A stretch of DNA of 42,100 bases from Nemertoderma westbladi (taxonomy: Eukaryota > Xenacoelomorpha > Nemertodermatida > Nemertodermatidae), in the NCBI GenBank assembly GCA_032718475.1, contig JAUCBJ010006922.1:1-42100 (forward strand), read 5' to 3'. Position numbers and translations under genes: made by a program. Under the pieces are notes generated by a model. It ran no database searches. It was not told the origin of the DNA and saw nothing but the letters and a program-made list of their open reading frames with translations. Of the stretch, positions 21,262 to 32,695 are shown piece by piece (position 1 is the first letter of the stretch; every line of letters starts with the position of its first letter).

Positions 21262-21690
21262 TTATAGATTCTGGATTTCCTGATCGAACTGAGATAAATC
21301 TAATTCGTTTACCGCTTGGACTTGCTGCTGCAATTTACGTTTCTCTAAACAATTGTAGGTTCCTTTTCCAATCTTTTGACGAATAGTGTCCAACGCGTTT
21401 CGTACAACTCTCTCCTCCACCTCGGTGACGGGTTGTATCGGGGTTAAACCGGGATGATTGTACGGGTTGAACGGCGATATTAGATGCCCGCGTCCCAATC
21501 CGGCTAGGTAATATGGGAGAATATCTAGGGAGCCCACAACCGGAGTGCCACCGACTAACTGTTCGGGTAACACTAGATCTTTGAACAGTGAGTACAGTTC
21601 GGGAGGATCCGTGATACTATTAGGATCAAGAGTCTGAGGTCTAACTAGGGAAAGAGGAGGTCTGACCGAGTATTCCGGAACTCTGATCAT
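21262..21690 (-). CDS. Orphan ORF X2, N-terminal part
   Basis: The frame runs 142 codons from ATG 21690 to TAA at 21262-21264. It is rich in Pro and Leu (RPPLSLVRPQTLDP, GGTPVVGSLDILPYYLAGL), followed by a helical, Gln-rich C-terminus that would continue into the frame at 20805-21248. The ATG lies 8 bases after the stop of the next ORF upstream (TAA 21699-21701). Such packing is normal in viruses and virus-like transposons and rare among metazoan host genes. No homologue is recognised. Confidence 0.5.
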   Translation of the reverse strand: MIRVPEYSVRPPLSLVRPQTLDPNSITDPPELYSLFKDLVLPEQLVGGTPVVGSLDILPYYLAGLGRGHLISPFNPYNHPGLTPIQPVTEVEERVVRNALDTIRQKIGKGTYNCLEKRKLQQQVQAVNELDLSQFDQEIQNL

Positions 21691-21698
21691 AGGTTGAT

Positions 21699-21917
21699 TT
21701 AAGGATCGTTTGAGTCAAGCGAGCGTAGGTGATACATCGAACAAGTTTTGCTCGAAACTCCCGTAAATATAGTGAGTAAAACTGTGTTTAGAGCAACGTC
21801 TCCGCGGATGTTTATGTCTTTCCGTTTGTTGGTTGGGTCTTGGGCATTCATCGCAATAATACCAAAGACGCACGTCTTGTAGGGGAAACGCGGGTGATAT
21901 TTATTCGGTTTTTCCAT
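21699..21917 (-). CDS. Orphan ORF X1b, small protein
   Basis: This 72-codon frame starts at its own ATG (21917), overlaps the end of X1 by 70 bases in another frame, and stops 8 bases before X2. It has a short hydrophobic stretch (DVALNTVLLTIFTGV). It may be a separate overlapping gene or the true C-terminus of X1 after a frameshift. I cannot tell which from one copy. Confidence 0.35.
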   Translation of the reverse strand: MEKPNKYHPRFPYKTCVFGIIAMNAQDPTNKRKDINIRGDVALNTVLLTIFTGVSSKTCSMYHLRSLDSNDP

Positions 21918-22357
21918 GTTTCTCTCAAGAATTCCAAATATACGTTGGAGTTACCGCGTTTATCAGGTTCTTTAACGTCTTCTCTTTCGAGTCGATTTCG
22001 AATAGAATTTTCGCATTCGATTTTCAGTTTATCGTTCCGACTCTGCTGGGTAGGATATTTAAATAGGACCATTTCCCTTTCGGTGTCGACATCGTCCGTA
22101 TCGTGTAAATCGATAGGATGAACAGTAGTTAAGAAGTCCATATGCGTACCATTACGATGCGTATAGCGAGCAGTGAATCTTCGATAGTCCAATTCACGAG
22201 TGAGCTGCTCCTGGGACATTGGCGGTTCAATATAACGACCATCGTCCTCCGTAGTAGTTGGACCAGCGTCGCCGCGTATTAAGCTATCAACAAATGCTTG
22301 CAACGGTAGAGTATATCGATCCCTGATACCAAGATCATCTTCTATCAACTCAGTCAT
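21848..22357 (-). CDS. Orphan ORF X1
   Basis: The frame has 169 codons from ATG 22357 to TGA at 21848. The N-terminus is acidic (MTELIEDDLGIRDRYTLPLQ), the middle has many charged residues (HPIDLHDTDDVDTEREM), and the C-terminus is basic and helical. There is no signal peptide or membrane segment. It is the first gene of a tight minus-strand set X1, X1b, X2 that ends at the foldback half copy. I recognise no family. The layout resembles a fragment of a large DNA transposon or an endogenised DNA virus. Confidence 0.5.
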   Translation of the reverse strand: MTELIEDDLGIRDRYTLPLQAFVDSLIRGDAGPTTTEDDGRYIEPPMSQEQLTRELDYRRFTARYTHRNGTHMDFLTTVHPIDLHDTDDVDTEREMVLFKYPTQQSRNDKLKIECENSIRNRLEREDVKEPDKRGNSNVYLEFLRETWKNRINITRVSPTRRASLVLLR

Positions 22358-22379
22358 AGCTGCTATATGAGTTGATCAA

Positions 22380-23160
22380 TATTATGATTAGTTATAATTA
22401 GGCTAGCGGGCGTCGCTGCCTACCCCTCATGGCCCCCGGACAGCGCAAGATCCTCAGCGCTGATGTACTGTCGCCGCTGTGCCTATCGCCCACATAGTAG
22501 CTGCACAACGACAACAACAACCAGCGCGAGTCACTCCACTGTCCGTCCCAAGGGGTTAGATTTACTTCAGGTTCTTACTGCAGAGGTAGTGTTACTTTCA
22601 CAATTGCGACTCGCTACTGTAAACACACTTTAGTAGTAACATTCACCTATAAACGCACAAATTCCACACAACTGTCACAAACCGCACACATTCGGGCCAT
22701 TTGTCCGTTAGTCAAGTGCCTTCCAGAATGCCACGTTATTATTGGGTATCCTTGGATACTAGCAGTGTGCTATTTATTCCTTATGCTATTCAATGGGGCA
22801 AGCTTTATTGTTCTTTTAACTCACTTCTAATTCTAGTGTGGTTGTTGCCATGGTGACATTATGGAAAGCTAGCAGTAGAATTATGATAATTCTCATGCAT
22901 ACAGATCTGGGATGCTATTTAATAGTAATTCTTTAATTGTCAATATTCTTCTTTATACATGATTTTATGAATTTTATCGGCTATTGACTATATATTGGAG
23001 ATTCTCGCACACTAATATACTTAATAGGGTGAATCTCCGCTCCCATGATCTATTAATTAATGGAATTTTGGGAATGTTATAAATTGTATAAAAATGACAA
23101 TTTATCAAATTCATTAAAAGAGATGAATTTAAATTTATTCCCGTAAATTTTATTATTTAT
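22380..23160. other. No recognised gene
   Basis: Positions 22400-22720 are less AT-rich than their surroundings but hold no long frame. The rest is AT-rich. Confidence 0.4.
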
Positions 23161-23167
23161 CCTTAAA

Positions 23168-23540
23168 ACAGACATAATTTTATTCCAGAGCATGTCTGGG
23201 GACTAGGATCCTGAATTCTAGGAAATTTGTCCTTTTAAGAGTATTGGTAAGTGCTACGATATCTTAATCGACTAGAATTTTAAAGGATCTAAATTTTAAC
23301 AGATTTTGATTTATAGATTTTCTAGAGTTAACTTGTAAGTATTTACTCTATTGTATTTGTTTGACAGATTTTATAAATATTAATAGTTAATATTTAAGAT
23401 GGGCACCGGTTTATTCCAGAACTTGTCTGGGGACGTTAACCATTGATTCTAGAATTTTGTCTTTCAAGTATATTGGTGGGTGCCGCGATATCTTAATCGA
23501 CTAGAATTACAGATGGTCAAAGGGTTTAACAGATTTATTT
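23168..23540. repeat. Diverged tandem duplication of about 235 bp
   Basis: Blocks near 23182 and 23411 share TTTATTCCAGA-C-TGTCTGGGGAC, a TTCTAG-AATTTTGTC segment, and GATATCTTAATCGACTAGAATT. No function is apparent. Confidence 0.75.
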
Positions 23541-24040
23541 TGCGTTTTACACTACTGTTAAAAGGACATCACGCTACTATATGTATTATTTAATATACGG
23601 TATGAGAGCAATATTGCAAGAAGCAATGTCAGTGAGAAGAGGCAATTCGTTTCCAAGGTCTACCCAGAGCTTGGTTTAGCTGAGACACGAGGATCTGAAC
23701 TTTGCATTCCTAATACTCTACTTACCAATCATACTTAAATATAGTAGGAGCTTTATTGTACTTTAATAAGTACGGACATTTCATCTTACTGTAGTCACGC
23801 ATTTGTAATGTAATACGGACAGTAAGGAAAGAGAAAAAGAATTATTTCTCGCCGTTGCACTAAATATATAATATAATATAATTAAGTAAGTAATAAACAC
23901 TAATATATATTGCACTAATCTACTAAATAATCGCTAAAATAACATTCTACTAAATAAAATTAAAGAAAACGATTATAATAAAATTACATAATAATACATA
24001 CATAAATATAAAATAATAAAAACAAATATAAAATAATATA
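23541..24040. other. AT-rich DNA downstream of the BEL-like frame
   Basis: A BEL element read on the minus strand would have its 3' LTR here. I could not find a matching direct repeat upstream of gag, so no LTR is called. Confidence 0.4.
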
Positions 24041-24064
24041 GTCACACACCCACTCCAGACGCTG

Positions 24065-25198
24065 TCACATTGGGGAGTCCCTGGATGTTGGTTGGATTAG
24101 GGAGGTGGTCGTGGGAAGAGTATCTTGCCTTCCATAGTTTCCGGACAGTTCTCGTTCTCTTTCCAGTAAACATAAACGACCAACTGGGCGATTGAGTTGT
24201 TGTGTTTCGAATACAATTCCAGGTTTCCTCTTTGTCCTGGAATAGTGACGATAGAAACATCGCTTCAAATACACGACGGCCTTACAAAGCCGATTCCAGG
24301 ATCTATAGTGGTCCATCGCTCCCGGCATGAGAGGTGAGAGTCCCGGCGAGACGTCTGGTGTTCCAGATCTCCAGTCTCTCTCTCTGATCTCCACAACAGA
24401 TCGGTTCGTGGTGGGGGAGTTTAGATCCACAGCGTCGTCCCTGGCAATGTGTAGTACAGACAGATCTATCACGGGTTTAAATAACCTTGATTTACTCGTC
24501 CGGGTTTTAGGTTTGACTTTCTCCGCTCCCTTGGCTTGTCTAATCTCAGCCGTGGTAAGATGGGGAGGCCATTCATCTTCTTTACTTAGGAAGTCGGGTC
24601 CACCTAGCCAGTCTGGAGTATCTGTCAGTTCTTGAGGAGTTGCTCCTCTGGAAGCGATGTCGGCTAGATTAATCGTCTCGGGGCAATGTCTCCATTGATC
24701 TACATTAGAGTTAATATCGTCATTATCTGAGGAGTATGGTGTTCCTTCAGTTGTGGTCGTCTCTCCCTCACTGATGTCTTCTTTCCATTCACTCTCCTGA
24801 TGGACCTGATCTTTGGGTAGCCTTTCCAGGAGTGTCCTACGGGAAGGTCCAGTGAAGTACCAACCTACTCTTGTTCTTCCCGCATAGGTTTGCAATGGTT
24901 GCGGTCGAGCAGGCCGTTTCTCTAATGTCTCAAGCGCCTCATGCGCATTTTGGCCGATGAGTATCTGTACCACTGGGTAGTCAGTGTTGAATCTAGGTAT
25001 CTCATGCTGCTGGGTGAAATCGTCTTCATCCCAGTTATAAGGTTCCACTTGGCTGGTAGCGAAGTTCTTTATCGCCACCATTTTTACTGACCTTATACTG
25101 TGTTCTCCTAGCTCATCCTGGGGGGTGGACAATGCGCCTACATAGTAGTCTGTAGCTACTGTAGATTTCCAAACCTGCATAATTCCTGAAAGGTTCAA
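24065..25198 (-). pseudogene. pol: BEL/Pao protease end and internally deleted Pol
   Basis: Residues 1-125 hold the protease C-terminal half (YPVVQILIGQNAHEAL, then TRVGWYFTGPS). Where RT and RNase H should follow, about 45 mostly acidic residues lead straight into the linker normally found after RNase H (WRHCPETINLADIASRG, then LGGPDFL). A block like the start of the integrase region (MDHYRSWNRLCKAVVYLKR) follows. Within about 20 residues it reaches what looks like the last residues of BEL Pol (LNRPVGRLCLLE). RT, RNase H and the integrase core are therefore missing, in at least two deletions, with the frame kept. Any mobility would need proteins from another element. Confidence 0.75.
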
Positions 25199-25261
25199 CT
25201 TAGTTCGGAACTTGGGTTGTCCAGCAAAGATGTCTTCGGCTAGTTCTTTGTCGATGAATGT

Positions 25262-25852
25262 TCATTTGCTGCCGGAGTCAAGGAGGGCGTTCACTATATA
25301 GCTATTTTTTAACTCATGGACTCTCAACTGCACTATGGGAAATTCCTGGATTCCTACGTTGGAAGTTGGCGCTTTCCAAGATGGTTGTCGATCTGGAATA
25401 GTTAGGGGGAGCTCACTATCAGTTTCAGTCTCATACGTAAGTGCTCGATACACTGCGGTGTTTATTAGATAACAGGATTCGTTTTCGTCGGAGAATTCAT
25501 CCGTGTAGAATCCTTCCATCTCAGAACTGAGGTCAGTGTCGTTCACATCAATGAATTGGACATGTAGTTCGGGCTCACTTACCTGACTCGTGCGGGTTCT
25601 TTCAAATTCTGTGTGCAGCAAGATATGATGTTTCGCGCCGCACTTAGCACACCTTGCGTCGGAGTAACAGGTTCGCCGTTGGTGTCCTTGTCTGAGGCAA
25701 TTATAACATAACCGCTTATCCCACATGACTTCACGTCTATCTTTTAGTGATTTCCTTAGGAATTCATCACACACACTTAAACGGTGGGGCCCGTCGCACA
25801 GCACACATTTTGGTTTGATGTTACTTACCTTACCTTGGGTAACGTTGTGCAC
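25262..25852 (-). pseudogene. BEL/Pao Gag zinc knuckles and start of protease
   Basis: The frame contains CVLCDGPHRLSVC (residues about 17-29), CYNCLRQGHQRRTC (49-62) and CAKCGAKHHILLH (68-80). This three-part Cys/His array is typical of BEL/Pao Gag and would bind nucleic acid. After an acidic spacer comes the protease strand FPIVQLRV and the active-site motif LLDSGS at the end (residues about 190-195), followed at once by TGA (25262-25264). The frame continues uninterrupted on the other side, so the active-site Asp-Ser-Gly is kept but translation would stop directly after it. Confidence 0.85.
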
Positions 25853-25864
25853 ACTCGTTCTTTC

Positions 25865-28800
25865 CTAGGGTTTTCTTCCGTGAACTCTCTTAGGAGACGT
25901 AGGAGGAGTTTTTGTTACCTGTTCTCTCCTGTCATTGGTTCGAGACTTAAATTTACTTACGTCTTTAGGCGCTTTGTTGACATAGTAAGATCTTCCAGTG
26001 TCTTTCCCGCTGTGCTCCTCATGGGAGGTTTGGCTTTTGCCGTCGTCGGTATAACACACTGGTGTTACCTTTCGCCTAGAAACGGAATTTTCACTTACCT
26101 CACTTTCAGGAGTCTTCTCTCTAGACTGTTTTAGGAGTTGTAATCTTACCTCTCGGTTTAAGAATGACAGAAGGTCCGTCATGGTTGGATCTCTATGTTG
26201 TTGGTCCATCAAATAGAGAACCTTTTTGTCCCAGCGAGTACCTACTTCACTCTTTGGCAAAGCTGATGCTAAGGCTCCTACAACCATAGAATTCTGGTAT
26301 TCATGAGACTTACCTAACCAGTCTAGTTGTCTACAGATCTCCTGTATCTCATCGGAAAACTCTATAATCCCGCTGCTAAGGAACTTTTGGGGCGCTACCA
26401 ATTTTGCATACAAATACCTAGCTATGTTATTCCTATTACCATACCTGATGTTCAGTGTATCCCAAACTTATCTTAATCCATCTGGATGTCCAATAAACTT
26501 TAACGCTATTAACTTGGGAGATCCTTCCAAACACTCGATGAGGAATCTAAGTTTCTCTCCGTTAGATAGTACAGAGTTCTGTATGATATCTTTGTAATAT
26601 TCATTAAAAGGTAACCATTTCATCTCATCTCCATTGAACTTGACAATCTCTCCCACCTTTACCGCTGGATGGGCTTCGGTTCTAGCCATTTGACGCGTAA
26701 AACTTTCTTGGGCCATCGTATTATTTAATATCGAGTTATCGGTATATAAATTTCTCGGATTAGGATCAGATCTATATGGAATGTCATTGTCAACAGGTTT
26801 ATAATTACCCTTAATAGGGTTTACTATAGGAGTTTCTACTTCACTAGCAGTGTAGATGCGTGTAGGCTCCACACCTTGCGCATGAAATACTTCAGACCTA
26901 ACAGGTTGACACATTGTTACAGGGGGTGGTGGTATACCCTTTTGTGTATTTACTAATTTATCGCGTTCTAACGCGATACTCTGCTGCACTTCTTGTAACT
27001 CTAACCTACTTTCCCTTACTGTTCCCTTGAACTGTTGAACAGTCTCCTGCATCTGCCCGAGCAGGAGATCCATCCCCCGCCGTCCCTCATCCACCCACTC
27101 GACCGCCGAAGCGAGAGCCGCCAACATAGTAGCGGGTAGACGAGGGACAACGGGCGACAAATCGTTGATATTTCGCTCGGAGTTCAGGACAGGAACTGTC
27201 TCAGGGGCGGTTCTACTGGGCACAGGTAGTTTAGTGCTGTGCAAAGGGAATTTAGAGGTAGGTTCTGGGAGTACAGGTGTCTCTATCACCAAAGGGGTGG
27301 CTTCGAGGACAGGCCTAATTATTTCAGGCTCATCTACTATAGTAGGGAGTATTTTTACTCTAATAATTTGGTCTGTGGGTTCTGTACTACCTAAGTCTGA
27401 GCTAGCTAGTTGCCTTCTCACAGCTGGGGGCAAATTAGGCAATTTCTGATGGTGGGGTATTCTTCTACGCCTGCTGAGACGAGATCTATTTACTCCGCCT
27501 TCAGGATCTGTTGTATCGCCTTCATCTGATGATGTAAAGCCCTGTCGCTTGGGGGTGGATCGACTTATCATCTGCCACTGAGTAGCTGTTCTCTGTTTAT
27601 CTATGTAGTGCCATGTATCTACTGCTTCTGCCACTGCCTCTGCCGCTTTTCTTTCTGCCGCTGCTACCTTTCTTTCCGCTTCTGCCGCCTTTCTTTCAGC
27701 CTATGCCTCTGCCGCTGCCGCTGCCGCTGCCGCTTTTCTTTCAACTTCTGCCGCTGCTGCTGCTGCTATCTTTCTGTCTTCTATACGTTTTTTCTTTACT
27801 TGTTCTTCTTGAACCCTAACGATGCGGCTACTTTCATCAAATTTAGCTTGGTTCGCAACTAACATTTCCGCATCTATTGCGTCCAGCACAAACTTGGCTC
27901 CTTCACTATTAGGACGAAGTCCAGCCAGCCTTCTCCTCAACTCTTCGTCACCTAGAAATCGTTGATAGTCTGACAGATAGATGTCAATGGCATCCTTCTT
28001 CTGAGGTTTCTCTGATGTTGCTTCGCTTTCCACTTGAGAAAAGGTAGCGTCTGTTGAGTCCCCGTGGGTTGAGCGCTCAGTTAGCTGAATTTTCCATTGG
28101 GTCGTTCCTTGAACCTTGAGACTCACCCATTGAAACCAAGTCTTGACAGCAACTTGCAATGACGTGTCTTGGGTTCTCTTCGAAGCTTCCTCAAAGGCTG
28201 ATAGGAGTAGTCTGATTCTTAGAATTCTTTCTCAAACTTGATAAAGCAGCTCTCCCTGCTCTTGAGGTCCTTGGTGTTGTTGAAACAGTTGTTCCTCTAA
28301 TCGCTCCAAAGAGCTGAAGAATCCCTGTACATATCCTGCTGCCGACCTCTTCCACACAGCTGGATCACTAGTGTCTTTTGTCACTCCCATCCTGTGTAAG
28401 TCCTCCCAGGCAGCTTCCGATAAGTTAAACGGGAGTCTGGGTCCGAGGAAGTTCCATTGCGTCTCGACAATAGACTTCAGTTCCTCCCTTGTGTATCCCG
28501 CATAACTGTCCTTGGTCGATTGCTTACTTCTCGCCCAATCAATTTGGTGTTCCTCCACCGCAATCAATACCCTAGTGAGTACGGATGCAGGAAGAATGAG
28601 AAGGGGATCCGAATAAACCGCATCTGCCATCTTTGCTCCGCGCTCGGGTGTCAGCTCTACAGTATCCGAACTAATGGAGCTATTGGGCCGCTGAGAAATA
28701 AGTTCTCGGCTCGGGTGTTGCTGGTGCTGCTGTTTAACAGCTGCCTCTTGGTCCCGCTTGACTTGAGCCCTAGTGCCTATGATAGACCTATGGTGCTCTA

Positions 28801-28984
28801 CTAGCCTAGGGTCTGACACTACTACTGTAGGGATGACCTAGCTTACAGTAGGAGGGGACTTGGACTTTGGTCTCAGACATTCTATACTCTTAGCTGAGTC
28901 CCAGATCCTTTTAAGACCCTGTCTAACACTCATTCTAGCACTTTCTAAGAGACTATCTGACAGTGTTTGTTTTGTGTCAGACAT
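25865..28984 (-). pseudogene. gag: BEL/Pao Gag, N-terminal and capsid region
   Basis: In reading order the frame holds: an N-terminal part (28984-28232, with stops at 28838 and 28232) with a Gln-rich stretch; an Ala/Glu/Lys-rich coiled-coil segment (about 27780-27640) coded by GCC/GCT repeats and cut by a TAG; a Pro-rich linker; a capsid-like block with FNGDEMKWLPFNEYY and LRFLIECLEGSPK (about 26640-26480); and, after a TAA, the block ICRQLDWLGKS then LASALPKSEVGTRWDKK (about 26340-26215). The W-P-F and LIECLEG patterns are characteristic of Gag in BEL elements. Every stop could arise from CAG, CAA or CGA by one C-to-T change, which fits cytosine deamination but does not prove it. Confidence 0.8.
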
Positions 28985-29104
28985 GTTTGATTGTACAGTT
29001 GAATGCCTACTGCTATAATTACAGTTAAAGCAAGTCTAGTAATTCAGTATCACTGTTAGCCTTGTAATTAATTACCGATATCGTTACTCTAGGTAACGTG
29101 ATAT

Positions 29105-29395
29105 ATATACAATATATTAGAATACCGGTATACACTTATAGTATATAAGTATTATTATGGATCGAATATTAGGGTTCCAGAATAGAACAGAACAGAATAC
29201 CGGTATATAATTTCAGCGCAAATATATAGATATATAATAAGCCTAACGTGAATACCGGTATACAGCTTACACCTATAGTGTATATATAAGTATAATTATA
29301 GACTAGAATTAATTACAGAATACCGGTATATATTTTCAGCTTAAATTTATAGAAATAAATATAATAAGCCTATCGTAAATACTGGTACGTCAATT
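29105..29395. repeat. Degenerate tandem repeat rich in ATACCGGTAT
   Basis: Four or five sites AATACCGGTAT separate alternating AT-rich blocks. The blocks after the second and fourth sites (TTTCAGC-AAAT then ATAATAAGCCTA-CGT) match, giving a two-copy unit of roughly 120-130 bp. Confidence 0.65.
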
Positions 29396-29399
29396 ATTT

Positions 29400-30900
29400 T
29401 AGAATAATTTAATTTCTGAATTCTAGGGTTACTTAGTTACTTTACTTTACTTTATTACCGTTATTTAAGCAGTAGTCCAACTGATATTAAGACCTAATTG
29501 TTATATGACAGGCCTACTATTTTATAAATCGGTTTGAGTTGATTTATAATATATATATACCCGTTTAATGGGTTTTGTTACAATATTTGAAATAAATGTT
29601 ATTATTTCTGGGAAGGAGTCACTACACAGAAGCTGTACGCTCTCAGTGAAGTGCTACTTGTTGGACACTAAAACAAATAATTCTAATTTACTAAGTTACT
29701 TATTACTACAAATTACGTACAATTAAGGGGTGAGATTACAATCTCTAAATAAACACAAAAAATTACACGTACAATTTTTTAGGGGTAATTTTACAAGAAA
29801 TCTACAAACCAGCCTAACAAGGAGTTAGAATTTCTGGTTATTACAAACGGACAGGATACTACGGTATTTGAAAATAATAAAGCAGTAGTAAATATATTGT
29901 GTTGTCTAGATAGGAAAATACCACCGTCTGACGACTTATAGCCGTAGCGCTATAAGTACTACGTTATGTACAAGGAGTGTTCCTACCTAGAAGTTAATTA
30001 CCGCAGCCTACTATAGCTAACGTGCCTATTAAATATACTGCCTACAAACTAATTACCTTCGGAAAGCACTGTACACTAAACCCTAAATTAGGTACAAGTA
30101 CTTATACAACAAATAACCAGCAGTTAAAAAAACTTGTACAGCTAAAAGAACCACGGTATCTGCCAGAGTGACCAGAGCATAAAATCACCAGTCTTTACCT
30201 ACGCCAAACAGCCCTGATGTAGTACCGGGGTTAATTTAACTATAACGGTATATATAACAAGCACAATTACTGTAGGAATAAACTTGGGGTTGTGAATGTT
30301 GCGAATAATCGCATATACTCTGAATAATAAATATTACGCTACCCGTACAGACTACACAAACAAAATACAGACCAAACGCTGGCAGACTACTATTAAGCCT
30401 AAATAAACTACAGTATATGCAGACTCCGAAATGGTTAGTTAGTATGCGTTCTAACCAAGTAGTACGACTTATTCTTTCGGGGGGGGGGGGGGGGGGATTT
30501 ACCTTACAGCACTGGATGCCCCCACGTTCCTAACTAGTACTTTATCGGACATACACTCTACACACACTGCAATCTCTTCAGACTTAACAACAGTCAGACA
30601 ATAATCCAGCCTACAAATTACTTGTACAATCTGAGCAGGCATACATGCCTTCTGTTCAATATTAACCTACAAATAAATAAAACTGACAGAAATAAGTAAA
30701 CCATACAAAGGAATGAGAGGTGATCAATCCCTAATCCCCTAACAGCCTACAATATACAATATATCACAATCGAAATAATACTAGTACCTGTACTGCTGTA
30801 AGTACCGGTTCGGGTATTTAGGTAGTTAGGCCTACTGGTTACCGGTCGACCGGTACTTTTGCCTTTATTGCCTACGTTGCAATAAAGAAATTATAACTGT
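29400..30900. other. No recognised gene
   Basis: AT-rich sequence with an 18-base poly-G run at 30479-30496. I see no frame of interest and no LTR for the BEL-like element. Confidence 0.4.
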
Positions 30901-31299
30901 TATTGTTCGCGCTTTTAGACCTTTAGCAGTTTAACCTGCCAAATTTAGGTGTCTTCTAAGTTATAAATCGACTTTAGCCTATAACAAGTATTTGATACAC
31001 ATAAAGTTACATTAGCCGAAGCCAGCCTATGCGCGATCATTCACCCATGGTTAAGGGAGACTGGATTCGGATGCTCTGACCTTATTGTGGTGTAGACCTA
31101 CTGTACTATTCGATTGATCGTTAATATATAATCTCTGACAATTATTATTCACTTTCAGGAAATATTAACAGTTCCTTTAGGACGTGGCGCTCTAAGTATG
31201 TAAACAGAGTTATGACTTACACTAAACACAATGGGATGGCTAATGATTTTCGTATAAAGCGCATTCTTTAGGAAATGCTTTGTTATCTGTCATACTCAT

Positions 31300-31363
31300 G
31301 CACACTACCGCACACTGCTGCACACTGATCTGCCGACCTTCACTAAATTTGATCATATATAAG
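31300..31363 (+). promoter_or_regulatory. Promoter-like module, left foldback arm
   Basis: GCACACT repeats at 31300, 31310 and 31320 precede TATATAAG at 31356-31363, identical to the half copy. Confidence 0.5.
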
Positions 31364-32620
31364 GAGAACAGCAACTGACACATGTAGGGTCTATGAAATA
31401 GCATTCAATTCACTCCAAAACCACTATAATGTAAGTCACAATTGCTATATGTAACCGGTCTCTCTAACCTTCAGTATATCAAGAAGATTGGGGTTTTAGG
31501 ATTATTTATCGATATTCTCCAAATATAACAACATATCCATCAACTGATAACAATTAATAACCGACAGTAAAAGCAGTAAAATGATGCGGTGAAAGGTTGT
31601 GCATAATGCATATGATGTACTGATAACAGTTATACGTTTCTATAATCAAAGCCGTTCTAATGTTTGGCTAAAGTCTGAAACACAGAATAATTCCAAAGCC
31701 GATGTTCTGGGCTCAGGAAAAAAGGTAAACAAAGACCATAATGCATTGCGCGATCTTCCGTAGGCTTCTGTACAAGATAAAATGAAAATCGCTCTGATTG
31801 GTCGAGTGAGCCGAACAAAGAAAGCCAAAAAGCTCCACATCGACATATCAGCTGATAGATGTCATAATCTGAACTACACTGTATTAAGAGTATTTTGGCG
31901 TATTGCGGCATAAAATGGCTAGTTATGTCCGCTAAAGTACACATACAGAAAAAATGGCTTTTTATGTCCACTAAAACACCTACACAGTAAGAAAACGGCT
32001 TTTTATGTCCGCTAAAACACCTACAGAGTACTTTGCGGGGAAAATGACTAGTTATATCCGCAAAAGCCTTTACACAAGATGACGAAATCTGTCAGCTGAT
32101 TCTTTGTGTACGTGGAGGTTTCTTTGTTTGAGCCTATTCAGCCAATCAGAGCAATCTTCCCAGTTATGCCAATAGAGACCTACCTGTGGAAATTGGCGCA
32201 TGCGCAGTTATAGTTTTTCTGAGAACCCAATCCTTTTCTGGATTCTGTACTAAGTACAGACGTTTCAGACTTCGGCCCAAGAACATCTGATGGCTTGAGT
32301 TATAAGAACGTAAATCTATTAACGTAACAACTTAAAGCATGGTGACACACTGCTTGTCTCACCTTGTTTCACATCATATCGCCGCATACACATACTGACT
32401 CTGTTCACCGCACTGTTTTAATGCAGTTTTATATTGTTGTTAATTGCTGTTTATATTAATGGATGTTATATTTGGAGAATACCGATAAATAATCGTAAAC
32501 CCCTTAATTACTGAGGTAAGCAGAAGGGTCTACTGGTAGCAACTGCGACTCAAATTATAGTGGTTTTTGTGTGGATTAAATGCTATTTCATAATCCCTAC
32601 GTGTGTCAGTTGCAATCCTC

Positions 32621-32695
32621 CTTATATATAATCAAAATCAGTGACGGTCGGCAAATTAGTGTGAATTAGTGTGAAGTAGTGTGAAGTCGTGTGAA
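32621..32695 (-). promoter_or_regulatory. Promoter-like module, right foldback arm
   Basis: On the minus strand, four TCACAC units at 10-base spacing (plus-strand AGTGTGA or CGTGTGA from 32658 to 32694) precede TATATAAG at 32621-32628. The unit sequence differs from the left arm but spacing and position are kept. Confidence 0.5.

Larger units (their letters stand above)
24065..28984 (-). mobile_element. BEL/Pao-type retrotransposon remnant, gag-protease only
   Basis: A single minus-strand frame runs from ATG 28984 to TGA at 24065-24067 without any frameshift over 4.9 kb. It is interrupted by six in-frame stops: TAG 28838, TGA 28232, TAG 27701, TAA 26468, TAG 25865 and TGA 25262 (lowest coordinate given). 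The order is Gag, double zinc knuckle, aspartic protease, then Pol remnants lacking RT, RNase H and the integrase core. The zinc-knuckle pattern and the Pol linker (NLADIASRG, then W-GGPDFL) are typical of BEL/Pao. No LTRs were recognised at either end. Confidence 0.85.

Noticed and set aside
24042-24260. Separate minus-strand ORF of 72 codons
   Set aside because: It overlaps the main BEL-like frame in another phase, and the main frame carries the recognisable Pol C-terminal block.
19579-32066. LTR pair of one large retrotransposon
   Set aside because: There is no primer-binding site, no polypurine tract and no target duplication; the TATA box faces the wrong way for a minus-strand element; and one copy is part of an inverted-repeat element.
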